A stretch of 64,000 bases of DNA from Hymenobacter siberiensis (GCF_018967845.1 NZ_JAHLZZ010000001.1:3596001-3660000); one strand, 5' to 3'; shown: positions 42,923 to 52,145, counted from the stretch's first letter. The notes: generated by a model not told the origin, from the letters alone. Numbers and translations are program-made.

Positions 42923-43522
42923 CTACTGGGCCAGGCGGAGTCCGGCGGCCGGCTGCTCGAACAAGTCGAGCTGGCGGTAGTCGGTGCATTTGCCGCGGAG
43001 GGCGGCTTCGACCTCTGCCAGGGCCTCCAGCAGCTCTGTTTCGAGCAAGGGCGCGTAGGGGTAGTTGCCCTGCTCGTCGTCGAAGGATTGGTAAGGCGTG
43101 GTGAGGTTGAGCACCCGGCCACCGGTTAGCTCGCGCTGGCCGATGAGCGTGACACCGCTTTGGTGGCGGCCCATCGAGAAGCCGGTGACGGTGAATTGCC
43201 CGAACAGTGCCGGCAGCTCTTCGGCCGCGTCGGGCCAATAGTCGGGCGTTTCGGTCAGCTGCTCGGCGAGCAGGCACAGGTGCGGCACCAGGCGGCTGAG
43301 GCGGTGGGTAAGGTCGGGATGGACGTGCTCGGCGCAGGTGAGCGCGAAGGTGCGGGGCGGGGCATCGTCGGTACGCTGCTCGGTGAATTCGCAGGTGAGG
43401 TGCTGGTCTTTGAGCCTCACCTTTTGAATAGCAATGATGGAGCGGGTGGCCGCGGCGGGGTTGGGTTCGGCCTCGGCAGGACCGTGCCCGGCAGGGCCAA
43501 CCAGGGGGAGTAGCTGGGACAT
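42923..43522 (-). CDS. conserved mobile-element protein, module B (199 aa)
   Basis: The product is homologous to the module A protein at 3981-4682 (LVPHLCLLAEQLTE, GVTLIGQRELTGGRVLNLT, AALRGKC, QLDLFEQP). It is shorter at the C-terminus. The next gene starts 17 bases downstream. No catalytic motif is seen. Its constant place in both modules suggests a core role in the element. Confidence 0.7.
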   Translation of the reverse strand: MSQLLPLVGPAGHGPAEAEPNPAAATRSIIAIQKVRLKDQHLTCEFTEQRTDDAPPRTFALTCAEHVHPDLTHRLSRLVPHLCLLAEQLTETPDYWPDAAEELPALFGQFTVTGFSMGRHQSGVTLIGQRELTGGRVLNLTTPYQSFDDEQGNYPYAPLLETELLEALAEVEAALRGKCTDYRQLDLFEQPAAGLRLAQ

Positions 43523-43534
43523 GGGAGAAAATGA

Positions 43535-43876
43535 TTAGGCGGCGACCTTCATGGTCGGGGACGCCGTGGGCGGGAGGCCGTCGAGCGGACGGCGGTTGTA
43601 GCGGGACAGGTAGCGGTCGAGCTCCGACTGGCGGAAGCCCCACTCCTTCTCGTTGAGGCGCAGGCCGACCAGGCGGCCGGCGCGGCGAGCGTTGCGGACA
43701 CCTTCGGGCTTTAGGCGCATGTAGTGGGCCGCTTCGCGCACCGTGTGGATGCGGTCGGGCGGGGGCGGCAGAGCTTGCGGGGCGCGGGCAACATCGGCTT
43801 CGGTGGATTTGAGGCGCTGCACGTCGGCCAGCAGCTGCCGCCACTCCTGTTCGGGAACTAGCAGGGCGATTTGCAT
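43535..43876 (-). CDS. excisionase-like helix-turn-helix protein, module B
   Basis: The product has 113 residues. HTVREAAHYMRLKPEGVRNARRAGRLVGLRLNEKEWGFRQSELDRYL is a MerR/excisionase-type winged helix, matching the module A gene at 5305-5592. The first 40 residues are less conserved. It starts three bases after the stop of the Cro-like gene and precedes the 199-residue gene by 12 bases. DNA-binding for excision or control is inferred. Confidence 0.7.
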   Translation of the reverse strand: MQIALLVPEQEWRQLLADVQRLKSTEADVARAPQALPPPPDRIHTVREAAHYMRLKPEGVRNARRAGRLVGLRLNEKEWGFRQSELDRYLSRYNRRPLDGLPPTASPTMKVAA

Positions 43877-43879
43877 GGC

Positions 43880-44152
43880 TTAGGCGGGGGTTGGGATGGC
43901 GGCAGCGGCGAGGTTTTGGCGGTTGGCCAGGGCTTCGAGGTCGGCCCGGCGCTTTACTTCGGCATCCAGTTCCTCAAAAAAGGCTTCTGCCACGTCCATG
44001 TTGAAGTAGCGGCCGGACACGACATTGTAGACCTGCTGGCGCGTAAAAGCCTTACCCTTACATTCTAAGTTTGTCAGGATACGAGCGGCGTAGTTGCTGC
44101 GCTTGCCAAAAAGATGGCGCTGCTCTGAAATTTTCTTTGCTATGTGTTCCAT
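43880..44152 (-). CDS. small Cro-like regulator, module B
   Basis: From ATG 44152 (MEHIAKKISEQRHLFGKRSNYAARIL) the product has 90 residues; an upstream ATG 14 codons earlier would overlap the promoter region. A probable helix-turn-helix is FTRQQVYNVVSGRYFNMDVAEAFFEELD. It is the first gene of the leftward operon, divergent from the S24 repressor, the same position as in module A. A Cro-like role is inference. Confidence 0.6.
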   Translation of the reverse strand: MEHIAKKISEQRHLFGKRSNYAARILTNLECKGKAFTRQQVYNVVSGRYFNMDVAEAFFEELDAEVKRRADLEALANRQNLAAAAIPTPA

Positions 44153-44169
44153 TTTGTTTGCCGGTTGTT

Positions 44170-44177
44170 TAACTTTG
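44170..44177 (+). promoter_or_regulatory. -7 box of module B repressor
   Basis: TAACTTTG is an exact TAnnTTTG match in the 98-base divergent gap, 73 bases before the repressor start, with a TTG-bearing sequence upstream. Confidence 0.5.
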
Positions 44178-44250
44178 TTTTCGAGACAGGGCAATTTTAC
44201 GACAACAAGTTTGAACTGCCAAATAAGTTTTAACAGACAAGTAAAACAAA

Positions 44251-45150
44251 ATGGAACAGCAAAAGCAAATTGGTGACCGTTTGGCGTCTATAATTGAGCA
44301 TTATGGCGACTCTGTCTACGGTGCCGCAAAGAAACTTGGACACGACCGACCCACTAAACTCTACAACTTTATTGGACATAAGTTCAAGCCCGGCTTCGAC
44401 ACGCTGGTGGAGGTGCTGGAGCATTACCCGGAGGTGAACCCGGGCTGGCTGCTGCTGGGCAAGGGTGCCATGCTAGACATTCCAACCGACGCGAAACCGG
44501 GCATGGCCAAGCCTAAAAGCCAACCCGAGCACAAGGAGGGGCACCGGTACGGGGGTCTTCATGCTCCCGCGGTTATCACGCTGGACAAGTCGGGCCAGGA
44601 AGGTATTATGCTGGTGCCCACGCCGGCGCAGGCTGGCTACCAGCTGTCGCGGGAGCGGCCGGAGGTGCTGACCGAAATGGACCTGGAGATGTTAACCATG
44701 CCGCAATTTTCGGGCAAGTCGCACCGGGCGTTTGAGGTGGAAGGCTCCAGCATGGAGCCGACGCTGTGGACCAGCGACGTGGTGGTGGCGCGCTGCGTGG
44801 ACAACTGGCGCATGGTAAAGCCCCGCCACGTGTACGTGGTGGTGACTGAGGAAAACATGATGGTGAAGCGCATTCCGCGGCCGATTCAGGACGAAGACCA
44901 GGAAGTGGAGCTGCTGTCGGATAACGCGTACTTCTCGCCGCACATTATTCCCCGCGAAACTATCTGGGAAATCTGGGAGGTACGCGGCATCCTAACCACG
45001 CGGGTACCGGCTAACAAGGAAGAAGCTTTTGAGCGGGTGGCGGGGCTGCTGGAGGTGATGGCGCGGGACTCCCATGATGTGCGCGGGCGGCTGCTGGAAC
45101 TGATGGACCGGGTAACGACGCGGCCAGAAGAGCAGCTGCGGCTGAAGTAG
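44251..45150 (+). CDS. S24/LexA-type prophage repressor, module B
   Basis: The product has 299 residues. The N-terminal DNA-binding part (DRLASIIEHYGDSVYGAAKKLGHDRPTKLYNFIGHKF) and the S24 domain with nucleophile S167 (VEGSSMEPT) and base K206 (MMVKRI) align with the module A repressor. The C-terminal 50 residues are helical and may dimerise. It is divergent from the module B operon and probably represses it. Because no recombinase lies downstream, module B may have lost its integrase or been displaced by rearrangement. Confidence 0.85.
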   Translation: MEQQKQIGDRLASIIEHYGDSVYGAAKKLGHDRPTKLYNFIGHKFKPGFDTLVEVLEHYPEVNPGWLLLGKGAMLDIPTDAKPGMAKPKSQPEHKEGHRYGGLHAPAVITLDKSGQEGIMLVPTPAQAGYQLSRERPEVLTEMDLEMLTMPQFSGKSHRAFEVEGSSMEPTLWTSDVVVARCVDNWRMVKPRHVYVVVTEENMMVKRIPRPIQDEDQEVELLSDNAYFSPHIIPRETIWEIWEVRGILTTRVPANKEEAFERVAGLLEVMARDSHDVRGRLLELMDRVTTRPEEQLRLK

Positions 45151-45471
45151 CCTGACCCCTATTGCAGGGTTGAAAAGGCAGTTCAGTGGGTTATGCGCCC
45201 TGGTGTGCCACCTGTTTGAAATAGCACCAAATTTATTTGAAGATTACCGGCAGTCAATCAAAGGGTTAGCGTCTCGTTTTTGAGGCTGGACGCTACCCCG
45301 GCTCCGGGTACATTCGATAAAATAACGCCAGAAATGGAGCTTAGACACTTGGTGTCGGCCCTGTTTCTGGTATTTTTATTTACAAAAGATTGCCAGTCGC
45401 TTGCAAACAGAAAGAAGGCCTTATCCGATGCAACAGTAACGAAACGGGGTGATTCTTGGAAGGTCTGTCCC
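45151..45471. other. intergenic stretch after module B repressor
   Basis: A stem formed by GGTTAGCGTC and GACGCTACC (about 45263-45296) and a following CCCGGCTCCGGG palindrome may end the repressor transcript. CCGGCTCCGGGTAC also occurs after the module A repressor (about 6898). No gene can be supported here. Confidence 0.4.
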
Positions 45472-45675
45472 CTACCCCTTATCCCACCTCACAGCGAACT
45501 CCTGCTTGCTGCAATGCATCCACAGGCGGGAAACGGGGTTGATGATAATGATTTCAGCCGGGCGCTCATCGTCGGCGGGGCTCAGGCCTAGTTCAAGCTC
45601 GTATTCCTGGCCGTTGCGGAAACCAGCGTAGCCATCCATGCCGCGAAACGTGTACTTCTTTTTCTGAAACTCCAT
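45472..45675 (-). CDS. small beta-rich protein (67 aa)
   Basis: MEFQKKKYTFRGMDGYAGFRNGQEYELELGL, then PAEIIIINPVSRLWMHCSKQEFAVRWDKG. The alternating pattern suggests a small beta-barrel like those in phage cargo. No family is recognised. It lies 66 bases downstream of the next gene on the same strand and probably shares its transcript. Confidence 0.55.
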   Translation of the reverse strand: MEFQKKKYTFRGMDGYAGFRNGQEYELELGLSPADDERPAEIIIINPVSRLWMHCSKQEFAVRWDKG

Positions 45676-45741
45676 GCGGCAAAGGTAGGACCACGGCGCA
45701 CGGCGGGGCCAACGGTATTGGGCTTTTTAGCGCGGCGGGGC

Positions 45742-46056
45742 TTATTCGCCGGGCGCAAGGCCAGGGAGTGGCAACCGGGCAAACTTGTTTTCGGCCGGGG
45801 TATAGCTCATCCGGAACAGGCGGTCCTGGCAAATGTGCTGGTCGCCGGTGGGCTCCGTGATGACCCAGTCGCCCGCAAACACGGTGATGCGGCCCTTGCG
45901 GCTGGTGAGGTAGGCGTGTGGCGACATGGGCAGCAGGCTGTCGTTGCCCGCAAAGGCTGGGACCTCATCGGCCACCCCGGCCACTTGCAGGCCCGGAAAC
46001 CACTGGCGGGCTTCAATCAGGTTGGTATCGGTGGGGAGGCGGGTGAAAAAAGGCAT
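45742..46056 (-). CDS. phage-type small protein (104 aa)
   Basis: The product contains RKGRITVFAGDWVITEPTGDQHICQDRLFRMSYTPAE. The GDWVI-x(8)-C-x-x-x-x-F-x-x-x-Y pattern is frequent in small phage and prophage proteins of unknown function. It appears to close the mobile region; the chromosome-like gene on the plus strand starts 270 bases further on. No promoter was identified. Confidence 0.6.
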   Translation of the reverse strand: MPFFTRLPTDTNLIEARQWFPGLQVAGVADEVPAFAGNDSLLPMSPHAYLTSRKGRITVFAGDWVITEPTGDQHICQDRLFRMSYTPAENKFARLPLPGLAPGE

Positions 46057-46326
46057 GATGAGGTACTGGGCAACAGTCTGATTAGCAACAGATATAAGCG
46101 GCGTTGAATGATGGGCCGGCGGTGCTTTTTCTGCAAGATTAAGGCGCGTCAGGTGAATATTTTATGAGGCGCGGCGACGGGGCGCTTCCGGCGGTGGGCC
46201 CACCTGCTGGACTTTTATTTTTGGTAGTGAAGCAGTTTTTTTCGTGGTTGGAGCCGATTTTTTACGTCCGGAACGCTGGGCACGGCGGGTTTTGTGCATT
46301 TTTGCACCTTATATTTTGACTTCTCT

Positions 46327-47523
46327 ATGACTAATTTTCCTGTATTTCGCGGCCGGATGCGCTTCCTGAGCGGGCTGGGGCTGCTTTCCATCACGCTGTT
46401 GGCGGGCTGTGCGCGGCCGGCCGGGAGCAGTAGCGCTATCGCCAAGGACTACTGGCTGTACGTGGGCACCAACGTGGGCAATGAGCAGGCAAGCACCATT
46501 TTCCTGTACCGCGTGGATGCCGCTACCGGCGCTTTCACCAAGGTGAGCGCGCAGCACGGCGGCGCCAGCCCCACCTACCTCACCCTCTCGGCCAACCACC
46601 GCTTCCTGTACGCGGTGAGCGAAACCCAGACGTTTCGGGGTGCGCCGGGCGGCGGCGTGAGTGCCTTTGCCGTGGCCCCGCGCACCGGCGACCTGACCCT
46701 GCTCAACCAGCAGCCTTCCAACGGGGCCGCGCCCTGCTACATCAGCCTCGACCACACCGGCCATACAGCCCTGGTGGCCAACTACGTGAGCGGCAACGTG
46801 AGCGCGCTCCCCGTGGCCGCCGACGGCCAGCTGGGTGCCCCCACTACGGACCAGCACACCGGCAGCGGCCCGCACAAGAACCAAACCAGTCCGCACGCCC
46901 ACTGCCTCCTCCCCGACCCCGCCAATACGTTTGCCTTCGCCGTAAACCTGGGCACCGACCGGGTGTACGGCTACCGCTTCGACCCCGCCAGGGCCCAGCT
47001 CACCCGCGCGGCCGAGCCAGCTTTCGTGGCCAAGCCCGGCGCGGGGCCGCGCCACCTGGTTTTTCACCCCGATGGCAAGCACGCCTACCTCATCAACGAG
47101 CTGAACTCCACCGTGACGGCGCTGGCGTATGACGCGGCCGCCGGGCGCTTCCGCGAGCTCCAGACGCTGTCGGCGCTGCCGGCCGGCTACACGGGCGAAA
47201 ATTCCTGCGCCGACATTCATGTTTCGCGTAACGGGCTGTTTCTCTATGCTTCTAACCGGGGCCACAACAGCATCGCGGTATTTGCCATCGATACCAGCAA
47301 CGGTACGCTGGTGCCCATCCAGGATGTGGACACGCAGGGCAAAACGCCCCGCAATTTCACCCTCGACCCCAGCGGCCGTCTGCTGCTGGTGGCCAACCAG
47401 AACTCCAACAACATTTTCAGCTACCACGTTGACCCGCAATCGGGCCTGCTCACGCCCACCGGCCAGAGCACGGAGGTACCCTCGCCCATGTTCCTGCAGG
47501 TGACGGAGGATTTCGGGCGGTAG
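46327..47523 (+). CDS. lactonase-family (YbhE/Pgl-like) beta-propeller lipoprotein
   Basis: From ATG 46327 the product has 398 residues. A lipoprotein signal (RFLSGLGLLSITLLAGCARP) is followed by seven-bladed propeller repeats of the lactonase family (PF10282): YVGTNVGN, GGASPTYLTLSANHRFLYAVSE, HPDGKHAYLINELNSTVTAL, DIHVSRNGLFLYASNRGHNSIAVF and TQGKTPRNFTLDPSGRLLLVANQNSNNIF. Cytoplasmic members hydrolyse 6-phosphogluconolactone; this exported one may act on other sugar lactones. An alternative ATG at 46357 begins right at the signal peptide. It begins the chromosome-like part of the window. Confidence 0.85.
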   Translation: MTNFPVFRGRMRFLSGLGLLSITLLAGCARPAGSSSAIAKDYWLYVGTNVGNEQASTIFLYRVDAATGAFTKVSAQHGGASPTYLTLSANHRFLYAVSETQTFRGAPGGGVSAFAVAPRTGDLTLLNQQPSNGAAPCYISLDHTGHTALVANYVSGNVSALPVAADGQLGAPTTDQHTGSGPHKNQTSPHAHCLLPDPANTFAFAVNLGTDRVYGYRFDPARAQLTRAAEPAFVAKPGAGPRHLVFHPDGKHAYLINELNSTVTALAYDAAAGRFRELQTLSALPAGYTGENSCADIHVSRNGLFLYASNRGHNSIAVFAIDTSNGTLVPIQDVDTQGKTPRNFTLDPSGRLLLVANQNSNNIFSYHVDPQSGLLTPTGQSTEVPSPMFLQVTEDFGR

Positions 47524-47529
47524 GCCGGG

Positions 47530-47609
47530 TCGACATGCTGACGAAGGAGGAATCTGGGGAAAACCGTTCAAATGGATTTTCTCAGATTCCGCCTTCGTTG
47601 GAATGACAA
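47530..47609. repeat. imperfect inverted repeat (REP-like)
   Basis: Long arms pair imperfectly (GCTGACGAAGGAGGAATCTG on the left with CAGATTCCGCCTTCGTTGG on the right). Similar intergenic hairpins occur at 58479-58514 and 63035-63119, with the GTCATnCTGA/TCAGnATGAC style. Confidence 0.65.
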
Positions 47610-47731
47610 CCAATGCACTGGCCGGGAATTCCGCTCCCCCCACCGAAACCCGACAACGTGGCGGCCAAGGGCACGTAAGCGGGCAAACCGGCCGGCATGT
47701 TGCCCCAGCCGGCTCTTTTTTTACCCTTTCG

Positions 47732-48883
47732 ATGCCTTCCCCCTCCGACTCCCAACCCCGCGAGCTCCGGTTTCCGCTCTACGTGAAAGCTCCGCTCATC
47801 CTGCTGGGGCTGGCGCTGCTGGTGTTCACGCTGCACATTGCCAGCGACATCATATTTCCGCTCTTTTTCGCGGCCATTTTTGCCATCATGCTGCATCCGG
47901 TGGAGCAGTGGCTGCTGCGCCACCGGGTGCCGCCGCTGCTGGCCATCCTGCTTACGGTGGTACTGGGCGTGGCGGCGGTGCTGGGGCTGGTGTATTTCAT
48001 CAGCGTGGAGGCCGCCCAGCTATCGGACCAGATGCCGATGTTCAAGAAGAAATTCACCGAAACCGCAACCCAGGTGCACGAGTGGCTGCAATCGCGCGTG
48101 GGCCTGAGCGACCAGAAGCTACAGGGCTGGATGAGCGAGGCCGGCACCAAGGCCCAGGGCCTGCTGGGCGGCACGCTCTCGGCGGTATCGGGCCTGCTCG
48201 TTACGTTCACCCTCATTCCAGTCTATATTTTCCTGCTGTTTCTGTACCAGAAGCGGCTGGTCGATTTCCTGGTGCAGGCCTTTTCGGGCCGGCGCCGCGA
48301 TACCAGCGTGAGCGAAGTGCTGCGCGAAAGCAAAACCGCCATTCAGAGCTACATGGTGGGCCTGCTGATTGAGGGCAGCATCGTGGCCGCGCTCAACGTT
48401 ACGGCCCTGCTCATTATTGGGGTGCCCTACGGCCTGCTGCTGGGCGTGATGGGCGCGCTGCTCAACTTCATTCCCTACATCGGCGGGCTCATTGCCATTG
48501 CCCTGCCCATGCTCATGGCCTTTGTGGCCAACGATGGCTACGGCCACGCCCTGGCGGTGCTGGGAGCCTATATGCTCATTCAGTTCATCGACAACCACTA
48601 CCTGATTCCGCGCATCGTAGCGTCCAAAATTCGGGTAAATGCCCTGGTGGCCATTGTGGGCGTGCTAGTGGGCAATGCCATTGGCGGCGTGGCGGGCATG
48701 TTTCTGGCCCTGCCGGTCATCGCCATCCTCAAAATCGTGTTCGACCGCATCGGGCCGCTCAAGCCCTGGGGCATGGTGCTGGGTGATGAAGAAACCCCGC
48801 GCGGCCGCAAAATCAACCCCGCCAAAAAGAGCGTGATAGCCGCCGAAAAAGGGGATACGGTACCGGAGATTGAGGCGGCCTGA
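47732..48883 (+). CDS. AI-2E family transporter (PerM-like permease)
   Basis: From ATG 47732 the product has 383 residues and about eight membrane segments, beginning VKAPLILLGLALLVFTLHIASDIIFPLFFAAIFAIMLHPVEQWL. The family block ALLNFIPYIGGLIAIALPMLMAF and IQFIDNHYLIPRIVASKIRVNALVAIVGVLVG is clear. The family includes AI-2 exporters and Na+/H+ antiporters, so the substrate is uncertain. The C-terminus is charged and cytoplasmic. The frame is open upstream, but the ATG fits the start of the first membrane segment. Confidence 0.85.
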   Translation: MPSPSDSQPRELRFPLYVKAPLILLGLALLVFTLHIASDIIFPLFFAAIFAIMLHPVEQWLLRHRVPPLLAILLTVVLGVAAVLGLVYFISVEAAQLSDQMPMFKKKFTETATQVHEWLQSRVGLSDQKLQGWMSEAGTKAQGLLGGTLSAVSGLLVTFTLIPVYIFLLFLYQKRLVDFLVQAFSGRRRDTSVSEVLRESKTAIQSYMVGLLIEGSIVAALNVTALLIIGVPYGLLLGVMGALLNFIPYIGGLIAIALPMLMAFVANDGYGHALAVLGAYMLIQFIDNHYLIPRIVASKIRVNALVAIVGVLVGNAIGGVAGMFLALPVIAILKIVFDRIGPLKPWGMVLGDEETPRGRKINPAKKSVIAAEKGDTVPEIEAA

Positions 48884-48958
48884 GTAGCCGTGCAAACGGC
48901 ACGAATAACTGCTCCTGCTCCTTGCTTTGCTTCAACAAACCCTCTTCTGCACAGCTGT

Positions 48959-49390
48959 TTAACGACTCATCTCGGCCTCTTGCAGCCATTTTTCAGCATC
49001 TCCCATCGTGGAGAAGCGTTGGAAAATCAGGCCCGCCGGGGCGCCGCTCACCACCGACTGCGTGGAGAGCCGGTGCATGGGGTCGGCCCCTTCCACGATG
49101 GCGCAGTACTGAGCCCGCACCTCGTTGATGGCCCGCGGAATCCAGTGCCCGGTGAGCCACTCCTGGGCCGCACCGGAGAGGGGCGCCCGCTGGCCGTGTT
49201 CGGAGAGAATCTTGCGGGTGGCCGTGCGCAGCATCAGCGTCATCACCTGCTCGTAGAAGGTCTGGATGGCTTCCAGCACCGCCCGCTCGGGGGCCCACAC
49301 CAAACGCACAAAGCCTGACGGCTGGTAAAAAACCTTGCCGGCCGTATTTTGAAAAAACAGCGTTTCCTGAGCGCGCGACAGCAATGGCAT
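48959..49390 (-). CDS. unknown conserved-type protein (143 aa)
   Basis: ATG 49390 gives MPLLSRAQETLFFQNTAGKVFYQPSGFVRLVWAPERAVLEAIQTFYEQVMTLM, continuing PAGLIFQRFSTMGDAEKWLQEAEMSR at the end. The pattern of a beta strand (YQPSGFVRLVW) and a long helix, then another strand and a terminal helix with W, resembles STAS-like or DUF-type small proteins. An earlier in-frame ATG at 49447 is possible. No neighbours suggest its function. Confidence 0.55.
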   Translation of the reverse strand: MPLLSRAQETLFFQNTAGKVFYQPSGFVRLVWAPERAVLEAIQTFYEQVMTLMLRTATRKILSEHGQRAPLSGAAQEWLTGHWIPRAINEVRAQYCAIVEGADPMHRLSTQSVVSGAPAGLIFQRFSTMGDAEKWLQEAEMSR

Positions 49391-49447
49391 AAAAGGGAGG
49401 GGCACCCGATACCAGCGGCGATAGTGCGCGGTTTCGGAACCAGACAA

Positions 49448-49909
49448 AATTACGCCCGGACCGATCTACTCAGCCTCCGTCCAACAAATTATACCTGCTT
49501 GCCTGAATCAGTTTCGGGCAGCCATTATCATCAGGCTGAGCCATTATTGCGCTTTCTATATATCTACCAGTACGTTAGCAGGCCTAGTATGCGCTTGTTC
49601 TCGGATAATCCGTTTGGGCGTTTGCTGGCGCCCCTCGATGGTTGTGCCCTGACGCAGAAATTATCAACGCAGCCCCCCTCTCCTGCGGAGCAGAAAAGCC
49701 TAACGGTTTAATTTCAACTGGTTTGTCGAGTTCGATTTTATGTAGCTTGACTGGCCCGCTGGGCGGGGCATTATCACGGTGCTTTACGCAATAGAACTTA
49801 CGCAAGGGTGCATTTTACCAGCCCCAGCGGGGTTGTACCCGGCAGGGCTTCGTAAACAGGGGTTTGCGCAAGTCCTATGTACGTTTAATTAGGGGAAACA
49901 ACCTGTGCG
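49448..49909. other. gene-free stretch with short inverted repeat
   Basis: An imperfect repeat, ATAGAACTTACGCAA at 49791-49805 and TTGCGCAAGTCCTAT at 49864-49878, bounds 88 bases and may be the remnant of a small mobile element. No coding frame in this stretch is supported. Confidence 0.5.
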
Positions 49910-51958
49910 CTACTTCACAATTACCAGCTCCACGCGGCGGTTCAGGCGGCGGGTTTCTTCGCGGTCGTTGCCGAATTTCGGCTTCGAGCCGCCGAAACCT
50001 ACAGTGGTGATGCGGCTTTCAGCCACGCCCCGGCCCACGAGGTAGCGCTTCACTTCGGCTACCCGGTCTTCGGAAAGCTGTTGGTTTTTGTCGGCCGGGC
50101 CCACGTTATCGGTGTGGCCTTCGAGGCGCACTTCGGTGGCGGTGGCGGCTTGCAGGGCAATGGCGAGGCGGTTCAGCTCGGTGTAGGCTGAGCCCAGCAG
50201 CGTGGCTTTGCCCTGGGCGAAGATGATGCTGGGCAGGTCTACTTTGGCCCCCACGGCGGCGGGCAGCAGCAGGATATCGCGCCGGGGCGAGCCAGCGGCT
50301 ACCAGCGTGTCGCCCATTGTGAGCAGGCCCGCGCCGTTGGCCGAGAGGTAGTACCGGCCGGGCAGCAGCGACATCTGGTAGTTGCCCTGGTTGTCGGCAG
50401 TGCTGGTGGCCAGGAACTGCGGACTGGTTTTGCTGGTACCCAGCAGGTTGGCCTTCACCACCGCGCCTGCTACCGGCTGCTTGGTGCGGGCATCCAGCAC
50501 GCGGCCGCTCAGGAAAGCACGGCCCGAATTCTCATTGGCCTCGGCCACCACGGCGGGCTTGGGCAGCGAGTCGGGCGGTGTGGCGCGGCCCGTGCGCAGG
50601 ATATCCTTGGTGCCGTTGGGCGTGGCCGAGGACGAGAAATAGGCCGTTTTGCCGTCGGGCGTGAGCGTCAGGTAGGCGTTGAAGCCGGGGCCGTTCAGGG
50701 CCGGGCCCAGGTTGCGGGGCTCGCTCCAGCGGGTCCAGCTGTCGTCGAGGCGCTGGCTCACGAACATATCGGCCGAGCCGTAGCCCATGTGGCCGTACGA
50801 CGCAAAATACAGCGTTTTGCCATCGGGCGTGAGCCAGGGCGCGAAGTCGAAACCGGGCGAGTTGAGCACCGGCCCCAGGCTTTTGGGCTCGGTGTAACCG
50901 CTGCTGCCATCGGGGCGGCTCAGGTAAATATCGTTGCCGCCCTCGGAGTCGCCGCGCTCCAGCGAGAGCAGCAGCGTTTGCCCATCGGCCGACATATAAA
51001 ACCCCGTGCCCGTCACCGCCGAGTAGAAATTGGCAATGCGCAGGGCCTCGGGCCGGGTGGTTTTGGGCGTAGCGCCGGGGGCCACGGCGGCAGATTGCGC
51101 CACCCGGCTCAGGCCCTCGTCGCGGAAGGTGCCGTCGCGCTCGTAGGTACCGCGCACCACCAGGAGCTGGCCACCGGTGCCGGTGGTGGCTTCCACGGCG
51201 TTGTTCTGGGGCGTGTTCAGGCCGTCGAGGCGGGTGGGCGCGCCCCAGGTTTTGCCCTGGTCGGGGCTCTGGCTCAGCCAGGCATCGCCGGAGTCGGTGT
51301 TGCCCTCGGTGTTGCCGGCAAACTTGGTGCGGGCGAAGTACAATGTCTTGCCATCGGGGCTCAGCACGGGGTGCACCTCGTTGCCGGGCGAGTTGATGGC
51401 CCCGGCCAGCGGCAGCGGCGCTCCGAAGGGCGACGGCCCTTCCAGCACATTCAGGCGCAGCCGAAACAGGCGCCACTGCTGGCTGGCGCGGCCGTTGTTC
51501 TTCTGGGCCACCACGGGCGTACCGTTGAATTTATCGGCTGCGGCCAGCGCGGCACAGCGGGCTTCGCTGCGGTTTTCGAGCTGAAAGCTCCCCAAAGGGC
51601 CGGCCGGCACCAGCCGCCACTGCTGCTGCTCGCTGCCCTGGAAGGGGCGTTGCACCAGGCCCAGGCCCTCGCCGGGCTTGTCCACGGTCAGGCACTGGCT
51701 GCTGTGGCGGGCTTCGATGCGGTAATATTCGCTGCCGGTCCGAATGGGCACGAAGCGCCATTGCTGGCTGGGGGCGTGCGTGAACTCCCACTGCACGGCC
51801 GCCGCGCCGCTGGCCGTGCTGGCGCTGGCAATATCAAGGCAGCGCCCGCTGCCCCGGTCAATTAGTCCGTAATAAGCCCGCTCATCGGGCACGAAGGGCG
51901 TTTGGGCGGAGGCAAAGAAGGGCAGAAACAGCAGCAGCGACAGGAATCGAAACATCAT
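49910..51958 (-). CDS. OmpA-family protein with ricin-type lectin and PD40 repeats
   Basis: From ATG 51958 the product has 682 residues: a signal peptide (FLSLLLFLPFFASAQ), a ricin B-like trefoil (GLIDRGSGRCLDIA, QQWRFVPI, SQCLTVDKPGEG, QQWRLVPAG), WD40-like PD40 repeats (LSPDGKTLYFAR, LTPDGKTLYFAS, LTPDGKTAYFSS), a carboxypeptidase-regulatory fold (SGRVLDARTKQPVAGAVV) and a C-terminal OmpA peptidoglycan-binding domain (LEGHTDNVGPADKNQQLSEDR, then GFGGSKP). It is probably anchored in the outer membrane and touches the wall. The architecture is common in Bacteroidota; the ligand is unknown. Confidence 0.9.
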   Translation of the reverse strand: MMFRFLSLLLFLPFFASAQTPFVPDERAYYGLIDRGSGRCLDIASASTASGAAAVQWEFTHAPSQQWRFVPIRTGSEYYRIEARHSSQCLTVDKPGEGLGLVQRPFQGSEQQQWRLVPAGPLGSFQLENRSEARCAALAAADKFNGTPVVAQKNNGRASQQWRLFRLRLNVLEGPSPFGAPLPLAGAINSPGNEVHPVLSPDGKTLYFARTKFAGNTEGNTDSGDAWLSQSPDQGKTWGAPTRLDGLNTPQNNAVEATTGTGGQLLVVRGTYERDGTFRDEGLSRVAQSAAVAPGATPKTTRPEALRIANFYSAVTGTGFYMSADGQTLLLSLERGDSEGGNDIYLSRPDGSSGYTEPKSLGPVLNSPGFDFAPWLTPDGKTLYFASYGHMGYGSADMFVSQRLDDSWTRWSEPRNLGPALNGPGFNAYLTLTPDGKTAYFSSSATPNGTKDILRTGRATPPDSLPKPAVVAEANENSGRAFLSGRVLDARTKQPVAGAVVKANLLGTSKTSPQFLATSTADNQGNYQMSLLPGRYYLSANGAGLLTMGDTLVAAGSPRRDILLLPAAVGAKVDLPSIIFAQGKATLLGSAYTELNRLAIALQAATATEVRLEGHTDNVGPADKNQQLSEDRVAEVKRYLVGRGVAESRITTVGFGGSKPKFGNDREETRRLNRRVELVIVK

Positions 51959-52145
51959 GGGGGGCGCGCAGAATGGCAGCACGCATGGTTGAACTACGCA
52001 AAAGAACGGCGAAATGGCGGAGTAGGGCCACCAATGGCCCAGTGCCCGCGCCCCAACCCGCCCTGCAACGACAGCCTGCCGTTGGCAGTACACGTACTCT
52101 CAACTCATTTTGGTAACTGAATTCCCGCACTTTCTCCCTGGTTTT

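Noticed and set aside
42906..43844. Open frame upstream of the module B replication-like gene
   Set aside because: It is out of frame with two supported genes and has shadow-like composition; module A has the homologous start.
45280..45591. Plus-strand frame of 103 codons after the module B repressor
   Set aside because: It begins within the hairpin region and overlaps the better minus-strand 67-residue gene.
49349..49711. Plus-strand frame of 120 codons
   Set aside because: It overlaps the minus-strand gene's upstream region, has no coherent composition, and crosses the remnant repeat zone.
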